Source of the DNA: Deltaproteobacteria bacterium
GTDB lineage: Bacteria > Myxococcota_C > UBA6777
DNA length: 64,000 bases
Reading direction: 5' to 3'
Assembly: GCA_002731275.1 (NCBI GenBank)
Contig: PCBK01000110.1
Location: 1 to 64,000, forward strand
How positions within the stretch are numbered: the first letter of the stretch is position 1; each line of letters starts with the position of its first letter. A model generated the notes under the pieces. It did no database searches, was not told where the DNA came from, and saw only the letters and a program-made list of their open reading frames with translations. The position numbers and the translations under genes were made by a program. Below, one piece after another: positions 18,686 to 28,201 of the stretch.

Positions 18686-19060
18686 TGAAAAAATTGTGAA
18701 CCTCTTTTGAGGTCATTGCGTATGACTATGCAAAGACGAGAGAAGTAAGTCTCAAAAGACTCTCCTTCACCGCCTAATGATGGTGGTCATAGATATAATC
18801 AGCTCAATGAAGTTACAGTCGAGCGAAGACTGTGTACTTGAGCGGGTGTTTCAGCCTCATTCGATACTCGCAATTCCGAGCCACTGGCAGAAACATCTTC
18901 GGGTGCTGAGCCGAAAGCAGCTATACTCAACCATTATTATATTTGTGACTGCCGCCCTTCTATACTCGTAGACAGTCAACAAACACTGACTACGTTCCAT
19001 ATACAATCAAATTTTTTGGTACAAAAACACCCCTTCATTGCCTGAAGGGGTGTTTTTGTA
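18686..19060 (+). ncRNA. Candidate structured RNA upstream of the Ro60-like gene
   Basis: A 375-base stretch without a supportable gene that ends in a strong intrinsic terminator 18 bases before the Ro60-like gene. Successive stems can be read: ACCTC-TTTT-GAGGT near 18700; TTGCGTA-tgac-TATGCAA (18716-18733); GAGA, a seven-base bulge, then GTCT-CAAA-AGAC and TCTC (18738-18764); CCGCC/GGTGG near 18775; ACAGTC-gagcgaa-GACTGT (18815-18833); and CGGGTGT/ATACTCG near 18843-18870. Bacterial Ro proteins are often encoded beside the Y RNA they bind, so a Y-RNA-like transcript is the leading idea. I could not identify a convincing tRNA-like T-arm or a promoter. It could instead be a 5' leader with attenuator. 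This is inference. Confidence 0.3.
19020..19060 (+). terminator. Strong intrinsic (bidirectional) terminator
   Basis: An 18-bp perfect stem (19020-19037 with 19043-19060) with loop TTGCC. The stem is GC-rich in the middle (CACCCC/GGGGTG) and flanked by A- and T-rich arms, so it could terminate on either strand. The upstream coding gene ends about 355 bases before it, which is why I suspect a separate RNA ends here. Confidence 0.85.
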
Positions 19061-19078
19061 TGAGACGGTGGTATCATC

Positions 19079-20920
19079 ATGGACGTCAAACAACTCTTCC
19101 TCCGAGAAGCCAAACTGATCGAGCACTATCGTGCACAGACGGATCAATATGCCGAATACACAGGGATGTTGCTCTTGCTTTTACAACAAGGTGTCTCGTT
19201 GAGTCATGCCACCAAAGCTCGTGTCCTCGCAGCATGTTGGGCACGTCGTGATTTTGAGATCGCCAGCTACTTATTGGACCATGAAACATGGTCTCTTCCA
19301 GAGGTCGTCAAGGCGCTCAAATATCTCGACGCAGGACGACAGATCAGAGCGCTCCAAAAACGCATCACACGTCTGACGGCACAAGGATCTGCCAAACCTT
19401 CGACAATTGGACAGCTTCGTTCGACGATTCAGGATTTACAAAAAGAAGAGCAGCTCGGAAGCCTCTCCGGTGCGCTCGCCAAAAGACTCAAGCGTTGGAT
19501 CAATCGTATTCCCAAGGAAAAGCTCTCTTTCTACGCCCTGAGTATGCCACCAGAGCCCTGGCGAGAATTAGCCGACTTGATTCACTTGCGCGCAGATGAT
19601 TTTCAGCTCGATTGGTTCCTTCCCGTCGTCTTCGGTCAAGATCCACCAGCTGAGAGCATGGCCGCAGCCTGCCTCAACGCGACACAAAGCGATCTGCCAG
19701 AGCTGATCAACAAGTGGCACGCTCCCTATTCTTTTATTCGTCGGTCCTTTACAACACCTATCCGCGAAGCTCTACGAGGGAGAATCGCCCAATACGAAAC
19801 ACTCGATACCCTGCTTTGGTACTACGAAGAGTTAGCATGCTATGAAGTGGATAAACACATCCATGACCGACTGACGTCTGGCGAAGCTCCAACGTTTGGA
19901 TACGGAATGCTCGTCGAGCGGTTGCTTTTGTTTGAAAAGATGGGAGCATCTTTTTACAAAGCGCTCGTCCCCATCGCGGAGCGCAGACTGAAAGAGATCA
20001 AGCTCCCACTTGAATCACCTGTTGTTGTGCTCGGTGATGCGTCATCGAGTATGAATGTCGCGATCCGCGTCTCGACCATTATCGGTTCGATGCTCGCGAC
20101 CTTAACAGGGGCTAAGATCCGCTTCTTCAATCACGAGTTGATGTCATGGGACAGAAAGAACTCCTTTCAACCAACCAGTCTTCACGACCTGATGGGGATT
20201 GTGAAGCAGGTCAAAGCCTCTGGGATGACATCACCTGCTGCAAGTTTATGGCCATCTCTTCGTAATAGAGAGCTTGTCAAACACTTTGTCATCGTGACAG
20301 ATGAAGAAGAAAACAAGGTCGCACCGGCCAAACACAAAAAGGACAGGTTGTACTTTGCGCCTATGCTCAAACGCTATCGTGAAGAGGTCTATCCTGCCAA
20401 GGTGACGTTTATTTCGTTCTTACAAGATCCACAAAAACCAGGGCATATGACACCACAGCTCAAAGAGAAAAGTATCCCCTTCTTGCAATTTACAATGAAT
20501 GGTCTGCGCCCAGACCTCAAAAAACTCGACGCACTGCTCGGATTGTTGGCCTCTGAGAGTACCTTCTTCCAAGAACATGCGTTGTTGCTGGCTGACGAAA
20601 TCCATACACATGGTCTTCCTCATGTACTCGAACAAATCGATGAAAAGACCAAGCGAGATGAAAAGGATATCCTGCTCGCACAGCTACATGCGCTCCGCGA
20701 TCTGGCGTATGCCCAAACACAAGACAAGCAAGCGCTCATCCAAATCATCGGAAAATTGAGACATCTCTCTCAGCTCCTCCAACTCGATGAAGTCCACCAA
20801 ACAATGACGAAGCTGCTCGCGTTGATGATGGAACAAGACGAATCCACTGGACTTCCCAAACGTGTCTTCAGGAGACTGATCGAAGACATCGAACACACAG
20901 AGTTCCTCATTCAAATGTAG
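19079..20920 (+). CDS. Ro60/TROVE-like vWA-domain protein (putative RNA-binding)
   Basis: A 613-residue cytoplasmic protein. The first about 310 residues are helical, HEAT-like, as in the TROVE ring of Ro60/Rsr. Residues about 313-480 form a von Willebrand A domain with a full MIDAS: D320-x-S322-x-S324 (LGDASSSM), T384 (SGMTS) and D408 (IVTDEEEN). The spacing and the FFNH, MTSPAASLWP and VTDEE blocks resemble the Ro60 vWA domain (GGTDCALP and VFTDNE). A helical tail of about 110 residues follows. Ro proteins bind Y RNAs and misfolded RNAs. The assignment to TROVE rather than another HEAT-vWA family is not certain. It is followed after seven bases by a kinase gene. Confidence 0.6.
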   Translation: MDVKQLFLREAKLIEHYRAQTDQYAEYTGMLLLLLQQGVSLSHATKARVLAACWARRDFEIASYLLDHETWSLPEVVKALKYLDAGRQIRALQKRITRLTAQGSAKPSTIGQLRSTIQDLQKEEQLGSLSGALAKRLKRWINRIPKEKLSFYALSMPPEPWRELADLIHLRADDFQLDWFLPVVFGQDPPAESMAAACLNATQSDLPELINKWHAPYSFIRRSFTTPIREALRGRIAQYETLDTLLWYYEELACYEVDKHIHDRLTSGEAPTFGYGMLVERLLLFEKMGASFYKALVPIAERRLKEIKLPLESPVVVLGDASSSMNVAIRVSTIIGSMLATLTGAKIRFFNHELMSWDRKNSFQPTSLHDLMGIVKQVKASGMTSPAASLWPSLRNRELVKHFVIVTDEEENKVAPAKHKKDRLYFAPMLKRYREEVYPAKVTFISFLQDPQKPGHMTPQLKEKSIPFLQFTMNGLRPDLKKLDALLGLLASESTFFQEHALLLADEIHTHGLPHVLEQIDEKTKRDEKDILLAQLHALRDLAYAQTQDKQALIQIIGKLRHLSQLLQLDEVHQTMTKLLALMMEQDESTGLPKRVFRRLIEDIEHTEFLIQM

Positions 20921-20927
20921 GATAGTG

Positions 20928-22469
20928 ATGTACCACAAACCACCTTCCCCTCTCCCTCTCGGACATGTCATTCGAGAACGCTATGAAGTCAAAGCGCTCC
21001 TTGGTCAAGGCGGAATGGGCTCAGTCTATCACGTCTACGATCGACTCAGACGACGAGATGTCGCGCTCAAAAAACTTCATCCTCACTTGGGAGAAGACAC
21101 CTCAACACAGCTTCTTCGAGAACTCTCTCTACAAGAACGCGTCCCCCACATCGGCATCACAAGAACATACGATGCAGATATCGACCCGGAGACAGGGGGA
21201 CTCTTTTTCACGATGGCGTTGATCAAAGGCCCATCTCTCGAAGACCTTCTCCAATGTCTATACCAGCACAATCAACACCCAGCTCTGGATATGGAAAGAC
21301 TGCAAAGGTTGATGACATCCTTGCTAGACATCTTCAAAGCCATCCACTCACAAGGAATTATCCACGGGGACATCAAGCCTTCACACATTCTTTTTGCCCC
21401 AAAGGAACCAAAGAACCCAGCCCCCTTACAAATGCCGACAACCACAACACAATGTCTAGCTTGGATGGATGAACAACCCAAGCTCATCGACTTTGGTCTT
21501 GCACGTCCCGTTGCCATCTCGCTTTTCCCAACAGGCGGAGCAGGAACACCCCCCAGTATGGCACCAGAACAATGGCAGTCGAAGACCGCGCTCACTGCCG
21601 CAACAGACATCTATGCGTTAGGACTGATCTTGTACAGACTCGTTACAGGCGCACCACATATAGGGGGACAATTACCCACTCCCTCCGCTTGGTTACAGAC
21701 ACATGGCCATACGACATTCCCGCAACCACAGCAGGAAAAAATCGATACGCTCATAACACAGTGCCTTGCGTACCGTACAGAAGATCGATTTCAAGACGCA
21801 TCAGCTCTGCAACAAGCGCTACAAAAGACGATCACTCCGCGGACATACGAAGAGACTCCCATCTCGTCCCCCAAACACGATGAAGCATCACACAGCGCTC
21901 CGCTTAGAGCTGTCGAACCACAAAACCGTTCGATCGAATGGTCTGACCCCCCCATCAGTATACAAGAACTGGAAGCCCTCTCAAAAGCTCCACAACTACG
22001 TCACCTGAGCATATGCCGTACAGCGCTCCAAGATCATCATCTCGTGTATCTATCGTCTCTAACAATGTTGGAGACGTTGCGACTGGCTGGAAATCAACTG
22101 ACAGGGAAAGGGCTACAGTATCTACAGGGTCTCACAAAATTGAGGATGCTCTCTCTGGCAGACAACCCACTCCAAACTGACACGCTTGCGTCCATTCAGC
22201 GTATACAGAGTTTGAAGTGGTTGTCACTGCGAGGTTGTTCGGTCAACACAGACATCTTCTTGTACATACAATCTCTGCCATCACTGACAACCCTTCATCT
22301 ATCAGAGAACCCCATCGGGAACGAAGCGATTGCGTGGCTTGCTCAAATGAAGTCATTACGCGAATTGTCCCTTCATCATACACACATCACCAAGGAAGGC
22401 ATCACTCAACTCGAATCCTCGCATCCCTCCTGTACGATATCTTACTCATCCGTCAACAAATTCTCGTAA
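20928..22469 (+). CDS. Hanks-type Ser/Thr protein kinase with C-terminal leucine-rich repeats
   Basis: A 513-residue cytoplasmic kinase. The glycine loop is GQGGMGSVY (26-34), the ATP lysine is K48 in VALKK, the catalytic loop is HGDIKPSH (146-153), DFG is at 188-190 and MAPE at 211-214. HGD replaces HRD, and the metal-binding Asn that normally follows KPx is His153. After a linker (about 300-345), about six 24-residue leucine-rich repeats fill 350-505, of the LxxLxLxxNxL type. There is no membrane helix. The start at 20928 or the GTG at 20925 lies just after the Ro60-like gene, so the two are coupled and the kinase may act on, or with, that RNP (inference). The 3' end overlaps the convergent metallopeptidase-like gene by 28 bases. 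Confidence 0.85.
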   Translation: MYHKPPSPLPLGHVIRERYEVKALLGQGGMGSVYHVYDRLRRRDVALKKLHPHLGEDTSTQLLRELSLQERVPHIGITRTYDADIDPETGGLFFTMALIKGPSLEDLLQCLYQHNQHPALDMERLQRLMTSLLDIFKAIHSQGIIHGDIKPSHILFAPKEPKNPAPLQMPTTTTQCLAWMDEQPKLIDFGLARPVAISLFPTGGAGTPPSMAPEQWQSKTALTAATDIYALGLILYRLVTGAPHIGGQLPTPSAWLQTHGHTTFPQPQQEKIDTLITQCLAYRTEDRFQDASALQQALQKTITPRTYEETPISSPKHDEASHSAPLRAVEPQNRSIEWSDPPISIQELEALSKAPQLRHLSICRTALQDHHLVYLSSLTMLETLRLAGNQLTGKGLQYLQGLTKLRMLSLADNPLQTDTLASIQRIQSLKWLSLRGCSVNTDIFLYIQSLPSLTTLHLSENPIGNEAIAWLAQMKSLRELSLHHTHITKEGITQLESSHPSCTISYSSVNKFS

Positions 22470-23107
22470 GAGCGGCGCATTGTCGTCATCTCAAAAGCAT
22501 ACTGATTGGCAAATTCCTCCTTTTGTTTGAGATTGGCTTTCGACCAGTGCCGAAAATACCAGTCAATATGATGCCCAACCTCATGGTACAGAAGCTGCTC
22601 CACATAGAAGTCCTTGAGCGCTTTCTCTTCGAAGACGACGTACCATCCATGCTCATCACATTCAACCTGCTCAGTGTAAGGAGCGTACATCTGCAACTTT
22701 CCTTGTGTTGGCTTTCGGCTCCCAAGATACAAACGCATATCGATCGGTGCAGGGTACAGCACGATCAACCGAACGCCACTGCCGCAGATAAACTCGGCGA
22801 GTGGGTACTCTCCTTTTTGATACCCGGTCTTCTTCGCACGTTTGAGCCAGACGTGTGTGATACCGTCCACATCCAACTCTGGAAGTTGCGCAAGCTCTGA
22901 CTCGATCTCTTCGACTGAGAGCGGGAAAAAGAAGTCACGAGAGGGATTGTCCACAAGAAAGATAGGACACTCATCGGCGTCGGTTGGTCTCTCTATAGAG
23001 TGCGCACGTGCCCATATTCGATCGGCTATTTTGAGACGTGAGCGTCCACCATACACATCACCAAACTTCCGATTTCTTTTCCACGCTGTTTGCTTTTTCT
23101 TTCGCAT
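22442..23107 (-). CDS. Small HExxH metallopeptidase-like protein
   Basis: A 221-residue protein without signal peptide. YHEVGHHIDWYF near residues 170-181 is a zinc HExxH motif, and a further acidic/His-poor helix (EEFANQYAFEM) about 20 residues on could supply the third ligand through Glu, as in gluzincin-type folds. The N-terminal part is basic (RKKKQTAWKRNRKFG) and may contact nucleic acid. I recognise no named family. The start at 23107 follows GGAGG by five bases; GTG at 23113 is an alternative. The last 28 bases overlap the end of the kinase gene on the other strand, so read-through from either side would give antisense RNA. Confidence 0.7.
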   Translation of the reverse strand: MRKKKQTAWKRNRKFGDVYGGRSRLKIADRIWARAHSIERPTDADECPIFLVDNPSRDFFFPLSVEEIESELAQLPELDVDGITHVWLKRAKKTGYQKGEYPLAEFICGSGVRLIVLYPAPIDMRLYLGSRKPTQGKLQMYAPYTEQVECDEHGWYVVFEEKALKDFYVEQLLYHEVGHHIDWYFRHWSKANLKQKEEFANQYAFEMTTMRRSYENLLTDE

Positions 23108-23197
23108 ATACACCTCCGCAAGACAAAATGAAAGCTGACAAAGTATACAGTGTCAGTTCCAAAGAGAACGTTCACGCAAAACTGATCCACACCACCG

Positions 23198-23226
23198 TTG
23201 ACACCAAGAATTAATCCACATATCCT
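23198..23226 (+). promoter_or_regulatory. Sigma-70-type promoter for the first Cys-rich/NHL lipoprotein
   Basis: TTGACA (23198-23203), a 17-base spacer, then TATCCT (23221-23226), about 40 bases before the start codon. The same layout, TTGACAcc with a 17-base spacer, precedes the tandem paralogue at 28202-28230, which supports both. Confidence 0.5.
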
Positions 23227-23266
23227 CACTTTGTCACAACTCACTTGAAAATCCACGAGGAGAAAC

Positions 23267-26200
23267 ATGTTTCCGCCTTTACAACCTCATCGAATCCTCC
23301 AGTTCTTGCTCCTTTGTGGTGTTTTTCTGACAGGATGTCCAGACGATCCAACGACATTCAAAAATGTTTGCCAATCCTGTGAAGACCGCTGTCTCAAACT
23401 CAGCGAGACCGAATACAAGTGCGTCGCCTGTCTCACGGACCAACAATGCCAAACCCCCTCCAGTCCCGACAAAAAGTGCAATGAACAGTTCGAATGTGTC
23501 TGTGGCTCCGACAAAGACTGCTCTGACGGACAAAAGTGTGACCAAACCACAGGACAATGCACCGGATGCACCGACGACAAAGACTGCACAAACGCCAGCG
23601 CTCCCATCTGTTCTGCCGGTGTATGTGTCGCTTGCAAAGCCTCAGACAAACGCGACTGTGTCATCACAGATCCCACCTTCTGCGCAAAAGGTGCACAAGC
23701 ATGCGGCGCTGACGGACAGTGGAAAAATTGCCAGATCGTCAGCAAGAAATCCTGTCAAGCGAGTGAGTTCTGTCGAGAGGGCGAATGTCTCTGTCGCACC
23801 GAGCTTACACGATGTGGACAGCTCTGTCTGAACACGCGAAATGACCCAAACCACTGTGGAAAATGTGACAACAAATGTCCCGACAAAACCTTCTGTGCGG
23901 CTGGAAACTGTGTCAGCGAGTGCCCAGCTGATACGCCTGTCCAGTGTGGACGCTCGTGTGTGAATATCTCCAGGGATCTCTTTCACTGTGGTAGTTGCGG
24001 AAACACGTGTAAAGATGGCAAAGAGTGTCGTGGAGGTTTCTGCGTCTGTCCAGAGGGACAAATCGAGTGCAACAACCAATGTATCGATCCAGCGCACAAC
24101 ACAACACATTGTGGACAATGTGGACGGACTTGCCCATCTGGTCAGCAATGTATAAGCGGTGCGTGCCTGTCCAGGTGCCCCAAAAGTTCACCAACCCAAT
24201 GTTATGGTGGATGCTTTGATACAAAAAGAAGCCGTCAACATTGCGGAAAGTGTGGACAAGCCTGTCGAGTCGACCAAGCCTGTCAAACCGGACAATGTAA
24301 GTGTCCCGAAGGTAGACAAGAGTGTAATGGTGCATGTGTCGATGTCACCACACACTATAGCCACTGTGGAAAATGTGGACAGGCCTGCAAAAAAGGCGAA
24401 CTTTGCGCCAACGGCCAATGTGTCAAAAGCTGCCCTTCGAGGACACCGAAGGCGTGCTATGGAGGATGCTTCGAGACACTCTCAAACACACAACACTGTG
24501 GAGAATGTGGAAACACATGTCTTTCAGGAGAGTTATGTGACAGTGGACAGTGTGTATGTCCTGATAACAAAGACCGTTGTGGAAATCGCTGCGTCCAGCT
24601 CAATGAAAATCGTTTGCATTGTGGACTTTGTAACCAATCGTGCAAAGAAAATGAGATCTGCGCCCAAGGACAGTGTGTATTATATTGCCCAAAACCAACA
24701 ACGCTTTGTGATGGTGGATGTATTGACACAAAAACCAACGTCAATCACTGTGGAGCATGTGGTCAAGTTTGCCCCTCCACACAGGTCTGCCAAAACGGAA
24801 CATGTGTCTGCAACACCACCAAAGAACTCTGCGAAGGACAATGTGTCTCCCTTGACACCTCTAACGAACACTGTGGAAGCTGTGGCAATGCCTGCGCTGA
24901 AATCGAAGGTTGCACCTCTGGGGTATGTGTCTACCAAGGTTGCCTGGCCGGAAAGACCGAGTGCGGTAAAGACTGCGCAGACATACAATCCGATAATCGA
25001 CACTGTGGAGGATGCAATAACGCCTGCCCTCAAAACGAGATCTGCAATGCTGGAGTATGCATCAAAGCCCTCTGTCAGGATGGACAGACACGGAGCTGTT
25101 ACGAGGCATTCGCCTCCACGAAGAACAAGGGAGTATGCACATCAGGGACACAAGTGTGTGCTCTTGGTCGGTGGGGAGCATGTATTGGCCAGGTCATCCC
25201 ACAACCTGAAGCTTGCAACCAAAAAGATGATGATTGCGACGGTGTTGTCGACGAAGACTGTGACCAACATGGAACCTGGACGCTCACAACCTTCGCAGGA
25301 CTTCGAAGCAATTATCAGGACGGACCTGCACGTCAGGCCCGATTCAATAGACCTTCAGATGTCGTACAGACCTCTTCTGGTGATATCTACATCACAGACA
25401 CAAAAAACCACCGAATCCGCAAAATAGACACAAACAACAACGTGACAACTTTCGCGGGCAGTGGTGTCGCTGGGTTTCAAGATGGAAAAGGTACAAGCGC
25501 ACAATTTAATACTCCCAACGGTATCACCATAGACGCGGCCGGAAATCTGTACGTCGCGGATACTGAAAACAACCGTATCCGTAAGATAGATCCTTCCGGA
25601 AATGTCACCACAATCGCAGGCAGTACTTCAGGATTTGTCGATGGACGAGGAACAAACGCAACATTCTTCAGACCCCGCAACCTCGCAGTTGACACCAACA
25701 ACAACATCTACGTTTCAGACACACAGAATCACGCCATTCGCAAAATAGACACCTCCGGAAATGTCACAACGATCGCAGGCAACGGAAGCATAGGGTTCAC
25801 AAATGGCAAGGGAGCAACAGCCTCTTTCAACACACCACAAGGCATTGTCGTCAACGCGAGCGGTGGAATCTACGTCGCAGATACCCGAAATCATGCGATC
25901 CGTTATATCGATCCACAGGGAGTAACGTCGACTTACAGTGGTACAGGAATGTCTGGGTTCAAAAATGGTGGACGTCAACAAGCCATCTGGAATAACGTCA
26001 CTGACCTCTCTATCGACTCGTCAGGGAACCTATTCGCCGCCGATAGCAGAAACCAATGTGTACGCAAAATCGACGCATCAGGTGTCGTCACAACCTTCTC
26101 TGGAAGCCGCAACAAAGGATACAAAGACAGTGGCAAGGACAAGGCTGAGTTCCGCGTACCTGTTGGTATCCACGTCAAAAAGGATGGCGGGGTACTGGTC

Positions 26201-28159
26201 GCAGATACACTCAACCATCTCATTCGGTTAGTCGCAAAGGACGGAAGTGTCACGACCACAGCAGGATATCTACAAGGCGTACAAAATGGCCAGGCTGAAC
26301 AAGTGCTTTTTCACGAACCTACCGGGCTGACTTTCGACAAAAATGATCACCTGATCGTCACAGATAGAAGAAATGACCTCATACGCAAAGTCACTCCAGA
26401 TGGGACCACCACGACCCTTATCAATGTAGGAACACCCAATCAGGCAGATGATCCTGTAGGAGTTGTCGTCGATACACTCGGAAATATTTACTTCACCACT
26501 CTGTTTACCAACCAAATCCACAGGCTCGACTTGGCAGGTCTGCTTACAACATTTGCAGGCTCAACACAAGCAACCAACGGCAAAACAGACGCTCAAGGAA
26601 CACAGGCTCGGTTTTTTCACCCTGCAGGAATGGGTATTCACACTGACAACCAAATCTACGTCGCGGACAAAAACAACCACTGTATCCGCAAAATAGATCC
26701 CCAAGGTAATGTCACAACCATCGCAGGTAGCACAAAGGGTTTTCAGGATGGTCAAGGTACAAGCGCAAAATTCAACAACCCTATAGGCGTCACCTTAGAC
26801 ACTCTTGGACATATTTACATTGCAGACACGGAAAACCACAACATCCGCCAAATTGATCCACAAGGCAACGTCATCACTTTCGCTGGCAGCACAAAAGGCT
26901 ACAAAGATGCCAAGGGCGCAAACGCACAATTTAGTTTTCCGTACGCGCTTCACCTTTCGCAACAATATCTCTTTGTCGCCGACACAAACAACCATGTCAT
27001 CCGTCAAATTGACATCAACGGTCATGTCAAGACGATCGCAGGTGTCAACACCGCAGGCTTCCTCGATGGACCTGCCACAAAGGCCATGCTCGACTCACCT
27101 GTCGGTATCACCTCCGACAAACAAGGTCGTCTCTACATCTCAGAGGCCGGTAACCACCGCATACGAAGGCTTACACAATTTACATTCCCACACGTCACAA
27201 CCTTTGTAGGGAACCGCACAAAAGGAAACAAAGACGGCAGAGGTGAAACAGCTTCATTCCACAACACAAACGATATCATCTCAGCTCCTGATGGTGGGTA
27301 CTATGTCTCGGATACCAAAAACCATCTCATCCGAAAAATCAGCGCATTCGGTCAAGTGATCACGTTTGCAGGAGACGGCACGTCGGGCTTCAAAGACGGT
27401 AAAGGTGTGGCCGCTCAATTCGACAACCCAAAAGGCCTTGCCCTCGACAGCACAGGACAGCTTTACGTCGCGGATGCACATAATCATCGCATCCGAAAAA
27501 TCGACCCACAAGGCAACGTCACAACCTTCGCCGGTGATGGCACAAAGGGCACACAAGATGGACAGGCATTATCCACACAATTCGACACACCACGGGGGCT
27601 TGCCTTTGACAGTGTAGGCAATTTGTATGTCACGGACTCCCAAAACCATCGCGTCCGAAAAATCGACACACAGGGTAACGTCACGACTTTCGCTGGAAGT
27701 GGCCAGGGCTTCAAGGATGGACAGGGTACACAGGCCCAGTTTGACCGACCTTGGGGAATTGTTCTCGATGACAAAGGAAATGTGTACATCGCTGACATGT
27801 CAAACCATCGCATCCGAAAAATCGACCCACAAGGCAACGTCACAACCTTGGCAGGCTCAGGCGCAGCAGGGTTCAAAGATGACAAAGGCTCACAAGCTCA
27901 ATTGAACAGCCCACAAGATCTCGCGATGGATGCTTCTGGCAACCTGTACGTCACGGACACAGAGAACCACGCGATACGTAAAATCGACGCACAGGGAAAC
28001 GTCACAACGATCGCAGGTATAGGCTCTCCAGGACATAGAGACGGCCTGCTTTCGAGCGCAATGTTTGATACCCCCTCTGGACTCTTGCTCCAACAAAAGA
28101 CACTCTTCGTCACACAGAGGGGAGAATCACAATACATCCGTCGCATCAGTCTCCCCTGA
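23267..28159 (+). CDS. Giant lipoprotein: ten Cys-rich CGxCG modules, MopE motif, 18 NHL-type repeats
   Basis: A 1630-residue surface lipoprotein with lipobox LTGC (Cys24) followed by PDD. An N-terminal Cys block (about 30-190) precedes ten modules that each close with an HCGxCxxxC motif (about 195-590) and resemble Stig1-type repeats of myxobacterial proteins. One Asp-rich DDDCDGVVDEDC motif (MopE/PF11617-like metal binding) comes next. The last about 950 residues hold 18 units of about 53 residues reading roughly 'NxVTTxAGxxxxGFxDG...AxFxxPxGI...GxLYVADTxNHxIRKID', an NHL/beta-propeller pattern; 18 would make three six-bladed propellers. Unit 8 is degenerate. Surface binding or adhesion is likely (inference). 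GAGGAG precedes the start. Its first about 250 codons are nearly identical to the paralogue at 28271. Confidence 0.85.
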   Translation: MFPPLQPHRILQFLLLCGVFLTGCPDDPTTFKNVCQSCEDRCLKLSETEYKCVACLTDQQCQTPSSPDKKCNEQFECVCGSDKDCSDGQKCDQTTGQCTGCTDDKDCTNASAPICSAGVCVACKASDKRDCVITDPTFCAKGAQACGADGQWKNCQIVSKKSCQASEFCREGECLCRTELTRCGQLCLNTRNDPNHCGKCDNKCPDKTFCAAGNCVSECPADTPVQCGRSCVNISRDLFHCGSCGNTCKDGKECRGGFCVCPEGQIECNNQCIDPAHNTTHCGQCGRTCPSGQQCISGACLSRCPKSSPTQCYGGCFDTKRSRQHCGKCGQACRVDQACQTGQCKCPEGRQECNGACVDVTTHYSHCGKCGQACKKGELCANGQCVKSCPSRTPKACYGGCFETLSNTQHCGECGNTCLSGELCDSGQCVCPDNKDRCGNRCVQLNENRLHCGLCNQSCKENEICAQGQCVLYCPKPTTLCDGGCIDTKTNVNHCGACGQVCPSTQVCQNGTCVCNTTKELCEGQCVSLDTSNEHCGSCGNACAEIEGCTSGVCVYQGCLAGKTECGKDCADIQSDNRHCGGCNNACPQNEICNAGVCIKALCQDGQTRSCYEAFASTKNKGVCTSGTQVCALGRWGACIGQVIPQPEACNQKDDDCDGVVDEDCDQHGTWTLTTFAGLRSNYQDGPARQARFNRPSDVVQTSSGDIYITDTKNHRIRKIDTNNNVTTFAGSGVAGFQDGKGTSAQFNTPNGITIDAAGNLYVADTENNRIRKIDPSGNVTTIAGSTSGFVDGRGTNATFFRPRNLAVDTNNNIYVSDTQNHAIRKIDTSGNVTTIAGNGSIGFTNGKGATASFNTPQGIVVNASGGIYVADTRNHAIRYIDPQGVTSTYSGTGMSGFKNGGRQQAIWNNVTDLSIDSSGNLFAADSRNQCVRKIDASGVVTTFSGSRNKGYKDSGKDKAEFRVPVGIHVKKDGGVLVADTLNHLIRLVAKDGSVTTTAGYLQGVQNGQAEQVLFHEPTGLTFDKNDHLIVTDRRNDLIRKVTPDGTTTTLINVGTPNQADDPVGVVVDTLGNIYFTTLFTNQIHRLDLAGLLTTFAGSTQATNGKTDAQGTQARFFHPAGMGIHTDNQIYVADKNNHCIRKIDPQGNVTTIAGSTKGFQDGQGTSAKFNNPIGVTLDTLGHIYIADTENHNIRQIDPQGNVITFAGSTKGYKDAKGANAQFSFPYALHLSQQYLFVADTNNHVIRQIDINGHVKTIAGVNTAGFLDGPATKAMLDSPVGITSDKQGRLYISEAGNHRIRRLTQFTFPHVTTFVGNRTKGNKDGRGETASFHNTNDIISAPDGGYYVSDTKNHLIRKISAFGQVITFAGDGTSGFKDGKGVAAQFDNPKGLALDSTGQLYVADAHNHRIRKIDPQGNVTTFAGDGTKGTQDGQALSTQFDTPRGLAFDSVGNLYVTDSQNHRVRKIDTQGNVTTFAGSGQGFKDGQGTQAQFDRPWGIVLDDKGNVYIADMSNHRIRKIDPQGNVTTLAGSGAAGFKDDKGSQAQLNSPQDLAMDASGNLYVTDTENHAIRKIDAQGNVTTIAGIGSPGHRDGLLSSAMFDTPSGLLLQQKTLFVTQRGESQYIRRISLP

Positions 28160-28201
28160 GCCCCTCATCCCCTCGTCAACTTGAAAGAATCTGTGGTTCC
28201 A

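Noticed and set aside
18777-18971. 64-codon frame with a hydrophobic end in the candidate RNA region
   Set aside because: No ribosome-binding site and it spans several hairpins; a structured RNA or leader explains the region better.
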